From Cyclospora cayetanensis (Eukaryota > Apicomplexa > Conoidasida > Eucoccidiorida > Eimeriidae), in assembly GCF_002999335.1 (NCBI RefSeq), contig NW_020312294.1, positions 1-18,485 on the forward strand: 18,485 nucleotides of DNA, given 5' to 3'. The position numbers and the translations under genes are program-made. This document shows, piece after piece, positions 8,341 to 17,108 of this stretch. Each line of letters opens with the position of its first letter. Within the stretch, counting starts at the first letter, position 1. A model generated the notes under the pieces. That model was not told the DNA's origin, made no database searches, and saw nothing but the letters and a program-made list of their open reading frames with translations.

Positions 8341-11300
8341 TCACTCCTTTGGGACCCCCTGTGCTGAGGATAGCCCAAGTGGTGAACACCACCACCTAGG
8401 CTTGAGTCGAAGACGATATTTAGGATTTATGCTTGACTGCCCTGTGTTGCTCACGTCGCTCACTGACGACCTTGAATTCTGGTTTCCAGGGCTTGCCGAG
8501 CAAGCGCTGCACGAGCTGTCCACCTCTTCAGCATTCCCATCGTCCCCTGTTGAAGGCGGGGCAGACACGGTATTGCTGCTTTTGGTGCTGCCGCTGCCAC
8601 CTACAGATGTCCAGGGGGTACTAGACCCGAAGCACGAGCTCTTTAAGCCGTTCATTTGAGCACTTTCATCAATATCTGCATTGATAAACTGGCAAGGGGT
8701 CTCCAAGAGGCCCTGCAGTACTTGACCCGGGTACCCGGTACCAGATTGTTTCGACCAACTGGCTTTGTAGTATAAAGGGCTGCCATCTGAGCCTTGTACT
8801 AGTTCCTGCGCCGGCTGCTGCATTGCATCCTCGAAATCTGGTTGTAAAACTGACTGCTGCTCCAGTATGCGCTTGTGCCGCTGGTCATGTTCGAGACAGG
8901 CCGGAACCTCGTGGTGCAGCAACAGTCTCGTTGCCTCCTGGTAAGGTATACTATGCTGAAACTCCTGTCGAGTCTGCTGGAGTCCTCCCTCCTGCTGATC
9001 TGAGCAGCCCTCGTGCAGTGGCATCATCTGCTGCTGAGTTGCCGTTTGCCCTTCCATTAAACTAACGACCTGCCGTGTAGGCGGGTGGCGCTGCATCAGG
9101 ACCTGTTGCTCAGGTGTCAGATTTTGCATTACTGATTGGGTGAGCTGCCTCTGTTTACGCTCTTTCTGCTGCTGCTGAATAAGCTCTGGCTTTTTCTGCG
9201 GCTGTGGAAATCGCTGATGCGGCAATACAGGCTGCTGCAGCATCCTCGTGTCCTGTAGTCGGCGCTCATCCATCATCGCTGGGTGCATGGATGGCTGCCC
9301 AAACGCTGATTGTTGGAATGGCTCCTGATACTGCTGCAGCGGTTCGGGTTCTGTTGCTTGCAGATGCAGATAAGACTGGCGCTGCAGCAGACCCTGGTGG
9401 TGCATGTGGTTCTGTATAGCCGGCTGTTGCAGCGGCTCTTGCTGTGAAGGCAGCTGATGCGGCTGTTCAGGTTGTATTATTTGTGGCTGGGTATGTCCTT
9501 GGAAGTGCATCTGGGTGTCAAACATCCGCTGCTGCTCAAACGCATGCTCCTGTGCGTGTTGTGTTTGTGTTGTTTGCGGTGTCTGGCGCTGCAAGGACTC
9601 CTGTTGCGGTGTCTGGTCCGTATGAGGGGATTGCGGCACTCTCCGCTGTTGTATCTGCCTAAGTTCCGGTGGTTGGTGCCCGTCTCTTGGTTGGACGATC
9701 TGCGGTTGCTGAAAATGGTGCTTTTGAGTCAGCTGATCGTGTAGCGGCCGCTGCAACTGGAGCGGCTTAGTGTTTGCAGCAGTGAGAACAGGCTCAATTT
9801 GCAAGTAGTTTGGGCTGAGGGGAGTGAGGCTTGTTACACCGCCATAGACTCTTGCTGCATCTGGATGTTCAGGCTCTGGACTACAACAGGCTACATGCGT
9901 CGTCTTGTAGCTGTAAACGCCGCTGCCTGCTCCATCGCTTTTGCTGCTTGGATGTTTCTGCCCCCATTGAAAGATTTCTCCTGAGCTCCTCGCAGTGGCA
10001 TGTGTCTGAGGGGAGGTGCCGCCTGTCATGATGTTGCTTTCCTCTAAAGTGTATAGCGTCTCTAAGCTGCAACCGCAGGCGTCTCTTAACTCCTCGAGAA
10101 CCACGGCTGCATTGCTCAGCAGCCCCTGTAAACGACAGTGAAGCGCAAAAAGGGATTGCACCTTTCGCAGCTGCCACTGTCGTGCTTTCTCCTGGCGATC
10201 CTGATGTTGATAATGTTGCATGTAAAGCTGCCGTTTAGTTCGATCAGTATCGAATGATTCTGTGCAGTTTGGCAGCCCGCGGGTTCCATCAAGTTCATCC
10301 ATCTGTGGATTTAGTAAATCCTCTGCTTGTGTTCTTTCTGCTGCTCTTCCAGTAGTCCGACAATGTAATGCAACAATACTGCTTTTTGGGACTTGTTTAG
10401 GTGAAGGTAGATTTCCTCTCATACGGTCCCGCGCGATTGCATCAGCGATTACTGGTGGTTGTAGTGGTAAGCTTGCCGTAAATGGTCGTGAAGTGGAATG
10501 TGGAGACTTACTGCAAATTAGCGATATATCATGCCTGCACTGTACAGGAGAAGGGTACTCTCTTCGAAAATCGTTCGTAGCTGGAGAGGAAGATGAATGC
10601 CTCGCAGCTTCAAGTGGTCCTTTTGCACACCTCGGTGTACCTGAAAACCAGTCAGCCTGAGTTGGTCTTCGTGGATTCATGGATGTAAAAAGTGACTGTG
10701 GAGCAGAAGTACTGCGTTGACACCCATGGTGATGCTGCCCTTGGTGGTGTAGCTGGTACGAATGATGTCGTGGCTCCTGATGCGGATGGGGAAGGCGCGG
10801 TTGGTGCTGCTGTGCGAGCTGGTTCTGTTCGAGCTGATGCTGGCAGTTGCACTGACGCTCTTGTTGGTTCTCATTTTCGTGCAGCTGCTGATGAGAGTGG
10901 CTTGTCTGGAGTTGCGGCTGAGCCTTATGCACACTGCCGTGCAGATCATGATGCCGCTGCATTTGGGACCGCTGATTCTGTTGCTGCTGATGGTCCTGCT
11001 CAGACTGCTGCAGCGGATGGTACTGCCCCTGATTCCACTGTTTTAGGTTATAAGCTGGATCGGTAGAGCCCCATACTCGGTGTGGTGTTGATTTGCACTT
11101 CTCAGCCTGAAGCATCTGGGGTTCCCTCTCTTCAGGTGAATCCTCTAAACTTGTCGGCCCTCCTTGGCTAGCTGTTGTGGTTCGACAGGAGGACCCCTCC
11201 GTGGCTGAGTGTGCTGTTTCATCGCATGCTACGAAAGTTGCTGCATCACAGGCTCCATGGGGCTGCTGTCGAGAGGCTGGTGAGTTCCCAGAAGCCGAGC

Positions 11301-14300
11301 CCGGGCTCTCATTTTCTGCTTGGATTGACCGCTCTGCATGAACCCTCCCGTGCTTTTTGCCTATCGTGCTCTCTGTAGAAGGCATGTGTTGCTGACGTGG
11401 CCCCGATAGATCAAGCACCCTACTCCGTACAGCACAAGGTACAGCCACAGGGGCGTCTGAACACACATCTCCGACAGCGTCCTCCCCACTCTCATTTTCA
11501 CACAAGGAATATGATGAATGCCGCGAATGCCAAGAATCAAGGGAGTGTCCAGGTCTCAGTGTACCGTTGGCAAAGGGATTCGTAGCATGTGCTTGCTCGC
11601 AAGCAGGGGCAGGTGAGTTCCTCGGCGATGCTTGCTGTGCTGCTTTCCCAGAGGCCCCTGGAGTGTCCGCATGGAGGGCAAGATTGATTCCCCCTGGGGA
11701 CCGCATGTGCCCATCAGGAGTGCCGCGGATAAGACGATCCAGTAGAGCCACTGCCTTCCCAGCAGCAGCAACAGCTATGTCAGCATCAATAGCAAAGGAA
11801 GCAGCCGAATCGCTCTGATCGCCTTGCAAGACGCTTTGTGTGCAATTTCGGAGCCACACAGACTTTGCCAGCGGTTCCTCCCTGAATTTCTTTTGTGCCA
11901 CAGCCGTACCTTTTACGATTCGTCCAGACTCATCGGTGTGCAGGCCTACTGGCTCTGTTGCAGACGTAGTGTTTTGCGGAGCCACCAATGCTGGAGCTGT
12001 AGAAACGGCATCTCCTGCAGTAATTTTACGTGGCTTTGATCGGTTGGCACAGCTAGCGAGTGCAACGACGCCTACAGCCTTGCGCGTTCTGCCATGCCTC
12101 AACGCAGAGCTAGTCTTTTCTCTTGTCAAGCTGTTGGTTGTACTGCTGAGGCTGCGGCTATTACTTGTGCTGCTGCTGATGCTGCTAATGGTGCTGCCGG
12201 TGATAATTTTGTTGTTTCTGGTGTTGGTTGTGCGGGTATTGCTGATGTTGCTGATTTCGCTGTTGCTGGTGGTGCTGTTGCTCATGCTGCTACTGAACGT
12301 CCAGCAGCTGTTGCTCTCACTGCTGCTTCTGCTGCTACTACTGCTATCTACGCATAGGGCCTTGTTCGGTACTGATTTCCCTGACCTTCCCCTAAATGAT
12401 GTTCTTGAATCCTCGGTCAATGACGTCGTATGCTCCTTTCGATGTTGGCTTCGTGGCTTCTGGGATAACTGCATGGCCTTCCTTTTCTTGCAAGGTGGCT
12501 CTGCAACAGCTGCACTAGACAATGTGACATTCAGTTTCCTTCTGGAGCTTCCAGTAGCATCAGCAGCAACCACAGAACAAGGAGCAACAGAGGTGCTTGC
12601 TTTCTTTCTCGAGACTGGTGCTGTTCCAGATGCGGCACCAGGCGTCTTATTCGTCGTTCTTGCTAAAGGTGGCTTTCCTCTGAGCTGGTTCAACGATCCT
12701 GGAGATGATCCAGTTGCAAATTTCTGTGAGGGTTTCTCTGATGGTCTTGCCTCTGCTCTTCCCGGTACCAATACTGCTGCCTCAGGAATAGTGCTGATTG
12801 TAGCACTAGATGGCGTTGCTGCTCCCGTACGTTCTTCTGCTTGAAGCATGCTTGCTGCTGCCATGTTGCCCGTCACGGTTTGAGGTGTCCTCTTAACTGC
12901 CCCAGTAGCTTTTGGTATTTGACTTAGCCTCGATACAATACATGCTGATGCCGACGATGTGGTTCTTGCTTTGCGTGGTGATGCTGCTTGCGTGGTCTGA
13001 GCTTCTGCTTCATTACAAAGTGTAGCTGTCGTTTCAGGTATTGTGTGCGCAGCTGCTACTGAATTGGACAGCTGACCTGTCGTCGATGCAATCCCCTCTC
13101 CAGGTGCCCCCGCGGAAACCGACGTTGGCGCTGCTGCCATGAAAAGCGCGTTCGCTACTGCTGCTCCTCCTAGTGCTGCGTGCTGTTCCATGAATGTTTG
13201 CAGCCGTATTGCGGCGTTCGCGTTCATGAGTGACACAGCTCTTGGGCCGATTAGTTGGGCAGCTCTTGCAGCGGCAACTCGTACTACTGCAGCTCTTGCT
13301 GCAGCAGCTCTTACTGCGGCAGCCCCTGCCACATTAAATGGCAGGCCACAAAGTCCTAGGAGGCTCCGTCGTTGAGCTTCTGCTGACTGTAGAAGGGCAG
13401 CCAGAGTGTTTGCAGTCACAGGGGGCCCCGGTGGTCGTACTAGGTTCAAAAATGATCCTGGCCAGGCAGCGGCTCCCCGCAGAGGGGATTCAACAGCAGC
13501 AGGTCCTGAAGTGGACTCCTTTTGTGCTGCTGGTGCCGTTGTAGGCCCGGTAGCAGAGCCAGAAGCAGACTGGAGTGCCATACTTGCCGCTGCAAGGAGG
13601 GAAAACGGTGGCTGTTGTAGTGGCTGGACGAGCACCGGGGAAGGTCGCACTGTGCCACCAGAGCTGCAGTTGATTGTTTGTGCGGAGAGCTGTGAAGGTG
13701 GAAGGCGATTATTGAAATGCTGTAGTTGGTGCACTGGCATTTGCAGAGGTATCTGCTCCTGGAGGTTCTGCTCTTGGCAAGGATTTACTGCTGCGGATAC
13801 CTGTGGTACAGGGAGTGAGGCTTTATTAGCTCCCGAAACAGGGGTAATAAAGGATTCCGGTGGTGGCGTTCTTTGCTGTGGTTCCATATGTATCATTTGG
13901 AAATCCATTTGAATATGACTTTTTTGTGGCTCCCCGACTGAAGGCAGGGAGGCAACGGATGACTGCGCTTTCTTTTCGCTCACGGGAACAACATGCTCTG
14001 TTTCGCTAGCCTCGGACTCAGAGAGAGATATTTCTCTGCTTAAAGTTGAGTGAGACCCAGGAGACTTGCATTGACCGAGTTCAGCCTCAAAACGCTCTGC
14101 AAACAGCCGTGGAAATGGCTCTTCGTGGTCGTGCACATGCACATGTGCTTGTTCTTCCTTTTCCTGCTGCTGCAATTGATCCTGCTGTTGGCGCACATTC
14201 TCATTATTCAGATCTTCGTGTACATCGCTTTCTCCGTGATGCCCACTTGCCTGCGTCGCCTGCCTAAGCCGATTCACTGTTGCTAAATGAACCAGCTCTG

Positions 14301-14544
14301 CCTGTTCGCTGTACGCCTCTCCAACTTCGCGCTGCTCTGCGTCTTTTCGGACCTGCTCGTGCTGTTCTGTGTAGCTAGAGTCTACATGAAAAACATTAGG
14401 CTGCTTATGCAGAGACTGGGGCTCACAGTGGTGCCCCTTTTGTTGTTGCACCCATGTTTTACCGCTGTAGTGTCCCTCCCTTGCTGGTTTTCTTCGTTCC
14501 AGTGCCTGGTGGAACTGATTCACCTCATCCTTTTGCTCCTGCAT
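8341..14544 (-). CDS. Giant Gln/Ala/Ser-rich low-complexity protein, probably nuclear, function unknown
   Basis: A single frame runs 2067 codons from ATG 14544 to TGA 8343-8341 without a break, far beyond chance. Residue order: acidic/Gln N-terminus with a His cluster (HVHVHDHEE, about 134-142); Pro/Gln region; Ala-rich block (about 401-482); Ser/Thr/Ala region with KKRK at 686-689 (NLS-like); Ser/Asn/Thr block (about 732-808); a segment that looks folded, VWLRNCTQSVLQGDQ and onward (about 896-941); a Gln/His block (about 1168-1282); a second ordered segment, LFALHCRLQGLLSNAAVVLE (about 1457-1502); a long Gln/Pro/His block (about 1586-1918); and a Ser/Cys tail ending in basic KYRLRLKPRWW. I recognise no catalytic, AP2, bromo or zinc-finger domain. 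Composition and NLS suggest a nuclear scaffold or coactivator, which is inference. ATG 14544 may not be the true start: the frame is open back to 14577, and a coding-like exon with a strong donor lies just upstream. Confidence 0.88.
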   Translation of the reverse strand: MQEQKDEVNQFHQALERRKPAREGHYSGKTWVQQQKGHHCEPQSLHKQPNVFHVDSSYTEQHEQVRKDAEQREVGEAYSEQAELVHLATVNRLRQATQASGHHGESDVHEDLNNENVRQQQDQLQQQEKEEQAHVHVHDHEEPFPRLFAERFEAELGQCKSPGSHSTLSREISLSESEASETEHVVPVSEKKAQSSVASLPSVGEPQKSHIQMDFQMIHMEPQQRTPPPESFITPVSGANKASLPVPQVSAAVNPCQEQNLQEQIPLQMPVHQLQHFNNRLPPSQLSAQTINCSSGGTVRPSPVLVQPLQQPPFSLLAAASMALQSASGSATGPTTAPAAQKESTSGPAAVESPLRGAAAWPGSFLNLVRPPGPPVTANTLAALLQSAEAQRRSLLGLCGLPFNVAGAAAVRAAAARAAVVRVAAARAAQLIGPRAVSLMNANAAIRLQTFMEQHAALGGAAVANALFMAAAPTSVSAGAPGEGIASTTGQLSNSVAAAHTIPETTATLCNEAEAQTTQAASPRKARTTSSASACIVSRLSQIPKATGAVKRTPQTVTGNMAAASMLQAEERTGAATPSSATISTIPEAAVLVPGRAEARPSEKPSQKFATGSSPGSLNQLRGKPPLARTTNKTPGAASGTAPVSRKKASTSVAPCSVVAADATGSSRRKLNVTLSSAAVAEPPCKKRKAMQLSQKPRSQHRKEHTTSLTEDSRTSFRGRSGKSVPNKALCVDSSSSSRSSSESNSCWTFSSSMSNSTTSNSEISNISNTRTTNTRNNKIITGSTISSISSSTSNSRSLSSTTNSLTREKTSSALRHGRTRKAVGVVALASCANRSKPRKITAGDAVSTAPALVAPQNTTSATEPVGLHTDESGRIVKGTAVAQKKFREEPLAKSVWLRNCTQSVLQGDQSDSAASFAIDADIAVAAAGKAVALLDRLIRGTPDGHMRSPGGINLALHADTPGASGKAAQQASPRNSPAPACEQAHATNPFANGTLRPGHSLDSWHSRHSSYSLCENESGEDAVGDVCSDAPVAVPCAVRSRVLDLSGPRQQHMPSTESTIGKKHGRVHAERSIQAENESPGSASGNSPASRQQPHGACDAATFVACDETAHSATEGSSCRTTTASQGGPTSLEDSPEEREPQMLQAEKCKSTPHRVWGSTDPAYNLKQWNQGQYHPLQQSEQDHQQQQNQRSQMQRHHDLHGSVHKAQPQLQTSHSHQQLHENENQQERQCNCQHQLEQNQLAQQHQPRLPHPHQEPRHHSYQLHHQGQHHHGCQRSTSAPQSLFTSMNPRRPTQADWFSGTPRCAKGPLEAARHSSSSPATNDFRREYPSPVQCRHDISLICSKSPHSTSRPFTASLPLQPPVIADAIARDRMRGNLPSPKQVPKSSIVALHCRTTGRAAERTQAEDLLNPQMDELDGTRGLPNCTESFDTDRTKRQLYMQHYQHQDRQEKARQWQLRKVQSLFALHCRLQGLLSNAAVVLEELRDACGCSLETLYTLEESNIMTGGTSPQTHATARSSGEIFQWGQKHPSSKSDGAGSGVYSYKTTHVACCSPEPEHPDAARVYGGVTSLTPLSPNYLQIEPVLTAANTKPLQLQRPLHDQLTQKHHFQQPQIVQPRDGHQPPELRQIQQRRVPQSPHTDQTPQQESLQRQTPQTTQTQHAQEHAFEQQRMFDTQMHFQGHTQPQIIQPEQPHQLPSQQEPLQQPAIQNHMHHQGLLQRQSYLHLQATEPEPLQQYQEPFQQSAFGQPSMHPAMMDERRLQDTRMLQQPVLPHQRFPQPQKKPELIQQQQKERKQRQLTQSVMQNLTPEQQVLMQRHPPTRQVVSLMEGQTATQQQMMPLHEGCSDQQEGGLQQTRQEFQHSIPYQEATRLLLHHEVPACLEHDQRHKRILEQQSVLQPDFEDAMQQPAQELVQGSDGSPLYYKASWSKQSGTGYPGQVLQGLLETPCQFINADIDESAQMNGLKSSCFGSSTPWTSVGGSGSTKSSNTVSAPPSTGDDGNAEEVDSSCSACSASPGNQNSRSSVSDVSNTGQSSINPKYRLRLKPRWWCSPLGLSSAQGVPKE
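8790..9790 (-). repeat. Gln/Pro/His-rich low-complexity coding block
   Basis: About 330 residues of the giant protein are dominated by Gln with Pro, His, Met and Leu, written mostly as CAG and CAA (seen as CTG/TTG on the plus strand). Runs are short (up to four or five Gln) and interrupted, suggesting an old, eroded triplet expansion or selection for composition. Blocks of this kind are common in coccidian nuclear proteins. Confidence 0.8.
10700..11045 (-). repeat. Gln/His-rich low-complexity coding block
   Basis: About 115 residues (1168-1282) made mainly of Gln and His with scattered Asn, Ser and Pro. The segment contains QQQQN and several HH and QHH groups. It lies between Ser-rich regions of the giant protein. 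Confidence 0.8.
12118..12350 (-). repeat. Ser/Asn/Thr-rich block from imperfect AGC/AAC triplets
   Basis: About 77 residues (732-808) of nearly only Ser, Asn, Thr, Arg and Ile. The bases are imperfect AGC, AAC, AGT and ACA triplets, that is, CAG-like repeats read one base over from the Gln frame. On the plus strand the same bases read as a long Leu/Val tract, which produces a misleading open frame there. Confidence 0.85.
13100..13345 (-). repeat. Ala-rich block from GCA/GCT triplets
   Basis: About 80 residues (401-482) dominated by Ala, with VRAAAARAAVVRVAAARAA as its core. This is the third reading frame of the same CAG/GCA-type repeat used for Gln and Ser elsewhere in this gene. It may form a long helix. 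Confidence 0.85.
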
Positions 14545-14684
14545 TGCCACCTTAAAATGAAAATGCGCCCCTATCTGCTAGCGTTCGGTAGTATCACCTT
14601 ATTGTCCTTCTCTGTATTGTGGAAGCAGGGCCCGATCGAGTTCTTTGGGATGAGTCTCGTGCAGAATCTGTAAGAGGTGCTTAC

Positions 14685-14918
14685 CTTTCAGCTGCGGCGG
14701 TGGCTTTTTCGACGGTTCCTCCAATTTATGTTTCTGCACAATATAATGATTAGTGCCCTTAATGAAGAAGGCTTCGCAATGGCAGGTAGCTTTATATGGT
14801 TGCACGGGATGCGGAGACTTCCTGCGGGGAGACTGGCAGTAATATAGCACTCCGGTTTTCTCTCGGTGTAGAAGGGCGATAAAAGCAGGCAGTTGCACGT
14901 TGCTTAATATATGCTTGG
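14685..14918 (-). CDS. Probable upstream coding exon of the giant gene (family unknown)
   Basis: On the minus strand an open frame reads KHILSNVQLPAFIALLHREK, then GVLYYCQSPRRK, ATCHCEAFF and GTNHYIVQKHKL. It ends at CTGAAAG|GTAAGC, a near-consensus 5' splice site (last exon base 14685). The sequence is not low-complexity and looks like a folded domain with Cys and His residues, but I cannot name it. The donor is phase 1. The only acceptor I find that keeps frame with the giant frame is GATAG|GG, exon starting at 14570, giving a 114-nt intron, close to the 124-nt UBC9 intron. A better-looking TTTTCATTTTAAG acceptor just before 14550 is out of phase. The left limit 14918 assumes a CCCCAG acceptor; the frame stays open without a stop to about 14968. 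If unspliced, the frame stops at 14599, only 55 nt before the giant gene's ATG, so one spliced gene is more likely. Confidence 0.5.
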
Positions 14919-14966
14919 CTGGGGAATACCGTTTGAAACTCTTCCTTAGATATTTGTGAGGCTCAC

Positions 14967-15312
14967 CTCAGCCTCCTGTTCACAGGTGAAATGCTGCCGT
15001 GGATTGTTGTCACTATAAACTGTGTTCTGTTTTTCCCCTGTCGACAACACAGATTCAAAACAACAAGAATGATAGGGGCTGCTATTCAAAAACAGTAAAG
15101 ATCCTTTTGCGGGTCATTTGGAAACGACGGCCCGCTTTGCCCTCCCGAGTGACCCTCTGCAAATTCGGATATATCGGGTGACCAACTAAATCTTCGCCTC
15201 CGTGATCTCCAGGTGTCACCTCTACAGTAAGCATAAAAGGAATAAATGAGGGTAATAAGCATAAAGGTGAGAGAGTCTCACGAGGGCTAGGACACTTTGC
15301 GTGCTCGTGCAA
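14967..15312 (-). other. Candidate 5' exons of the giant gene, unresolved
   Basis: Two exon-like pieces are visible on the minus strand. One starts at 15221 after a pyrimidine-rich tract ending TTACTGTAG and reads VTPGDHGGEDLVGHPIYPNL and RFQMTRKRIF to a stop at 15084-15082. The other lies between acceptor-like GTCGACAG (exon from about 15037) and donor-like GCTGAG|GTGAGC (last base 14967); two of its frames are open. The phases do not join cleanly with each other or with the next exon: the implied intron before 14918 would be only 48 nt. The real exon set is undecided and transcripts are required. Confidence 0.25.
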
Positions 15313-16763
15313 TCAAGTAGGGGAGACACCGCATTGCGGGCAGCCAGAAGACTGGGGGCGTATGAAGAACAATGAAATGGAAGCGAGCGCAAAACACATT
15401 ATAACTTACAGGGAAGCTAATTCTATGCCTACATAGGAACAAGGATCCCTTTTAGCACAGCAGAGTGCAGCCCCTCGCTGCCCGGTAGCATGCTCTCCGG
15501 GTCACAGAAAAGTAATCCTTGGGCTATTCCACGGACTTTCCAGCCAGCTTCGCCATCAAAGCCTTTCTTCCTGTGCTCTAAGGTAACAAACTTTCAATGG
15601 GCTATACAGATTTCACAGACTTCTAAAGGCCACACGGAGTGCAGCTTACTACACTCTAGGGACCTGGACTTTGCAATAGGTATTTAGCTACCCTTACCTA
15701 AAGTTGATCTTCGCCCAGTTCTGTCATTTCCTAGCTCACAGATTTCAGTAATTACAATATGTCTCCTTTTGCACACCAGAGACACCAGGCCCTCCAACAA
15801 CAACTTGTAAGGTTCCTCGGTCCTGTGGGGATGGGCGCTTGTGAAAAGCACGTTTTTAGAAATACTCTAAGCTTTTTGATCGCCCATCCTCACTAATGGT
15901 GACTGCGGCAAAATTCAGCACAAGCTTAGCAAGTTATCTTCTCGGCTGGAGTGCTAGCGGTTCGTTGGGATCGTGTAGGTAGCACATATACTAACAGCCG
16001 AATCATGAAACCACCTTGTAGGGCAGATAAATCCCTATATTATTTGGGCACATATGTGGAATTTTGATCCGCTTGGGGAGATGGCCCAAACCTACCATGT
16101 TTACTCGAGTTCATGTAAAAGACAGGACAGAGCCGGCCTTCAGTATTGGGCATTAATACGGCATCGCAAACAAAAATGTATAATGGACTAGGTCAAAATT
16201 GTTGAGCAATGGATAGGCTTTAGAGAGTCTGATATGTGAATAACTACTTTTGATACATGGATTTCGGCATCAGGATAGCCGTTGATCAGAGAGATATGAT
16301 GCTTCATTGAATAGTTTGTTGGAGCAGGCTATGCTACACTTGAACACTTGCTATTACACTATAAGAATACGTGAAGACTTGGCTCATTGGTTTGCCTGTT
16401 CGTGAATCTTATTTATTGTATAGTACAGTTGACAGTAAGAATCAGTTTCCTGTATCTGTGCAACTTGTGCAACTAGCAGTCGATGCTCGGAATGCCTAGA
16501 GTTTGCTGCAGAGCGCACCCTAGCAGCCCCTCTCCCACCATCTGGTGCCTTGTCCATCTTTTCATTCCCTCCTTTGAAGTACAGGCCCAACTCTTTTGTA
16601 CCTCGCTGTCAGGAGCAAAAACATGCAGGACCCCGCTTAACTGCCATTCCTCAGGCAGGCAAAAGCGAAAAGCAGCCCGAATGGAAACAACAATATGTGC
16701 ATCAGCCAGCTGTGTGAAACGAACGGGAATGTAGGCACACAGTAGCCAACAAAAATCGAGGGA
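15313..16763. other. Intergenic stretch, no gene recognised
   Basis: No conserved coding motif was found on either strand, apart from a fold-back structure at 15825-15893. Minus-strand frames at 16384-16590 and around 16500-16740 lie just downstream of the possible RT scrap and could be its continuation, but they lack RNase H or integrase signatures. The promoter of the giant minus-strand gene should lie in the left part. Confidence 0.35.
15825..15893. repeat. Imperfect inverted repeat / fold-back, arms about 23-25 nt
   Basis: The left arm GTGGGGATGGGCG plus GAAAAGC (15825-15849) pairs with the right arm GCTTTTT plus CGCCCATCCTCAC (15871-15893). There is a small internal loop between the two paired blocks and a terminal loop of about 21 nt. 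Mismatches are few. It could be a structured RNA, a small fold-back transposon relic or a chance hairpin. No promoter or box motifs were seen around it. Confidence 0.55.
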
Positions 16764-17108
16764 CTAAGCCAACGTCACCAGGGCAATGCGGTGCATGGTT
16801 CTCGTCAGGGCGATGATATATGTGAGCCTCCTGCTAGGAGAAAACATGATGCAAGCACAATGCGCATAGAGAATCAAGACATACACCAGTTCAGCAGTGC
16901 ATTCATGCCTCGTAAAGTCGTCTCTGCAAGCAAATACAGCCGGTGCATTGACAATAGTCAATCTCCAAGCCCCAAAAGGAGTACGGAAGAATGTAGGGAC
17001 AGCAAAGTTGAAAATGCCTGCGTAAACGTTCGAGGGTAGATTATCTGAACCATAATCAGCGGCAACTGTACGAGCAATACCCATATGTGAAGGTAGCCAT
17101 TTCGGCAA
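16764..17108 (-). mobile_element. Possible reverse transcriptase scrap (Ty3/gypsy-like), fragment D
   Basis: A 114-codon minus-strand frame contains FFRTPFGAWRLTIVNAPAVF, resembling the Ty3/gypsy RT stretch 'aFrTpfG.ye....pFGl.NAPavFq' with the middle of the motif lost. Further on are LVYVLILYA and IMFSPSRR, where an intact element would have the YxDD box followed by 'IFS'; the catalytic pair is gone. It is on the same strand as the integrase remnant at 17446-18485 but lies on its 3' side, the reverse of the pol order, so the two are separate insertions or were rearranged. It does not clearly belong to the family of copies A and B. Confidence 0.45.

Noticed and set aside
8171..8659. 162-codon plus-strand frame
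   Set aside because: Overlaps the 3' end of the giant minus-strand gene in antisense; low-complexity shadow with no motif.
11840..12844. 334-codon plus-strand frame with a long Leu/Val tract that looks like membrane segments
   Set aside because: It is the antisense of the Ser/Asn/Thr block of the giant minus-strand gene: AGC/AAC triplets read as GCT/GTT and CTG on the other strand. The minus frame is six times longer.
8790..13345. CAG-rich DNA as a microsatellite or CRISPR-like array
   Set aside because: The triplets are coding, imperfect and without spacer-repeat structure.
16384..16590. Minus-strand frame with VAQVAQIQETDSYCQLYYTI resembling the segment before an integrase zinc finger
   Set aside because: The similarity rests on a few residues and no His/Cys motif follows, so it is not called separately from the neighbouring possible RT scrap.
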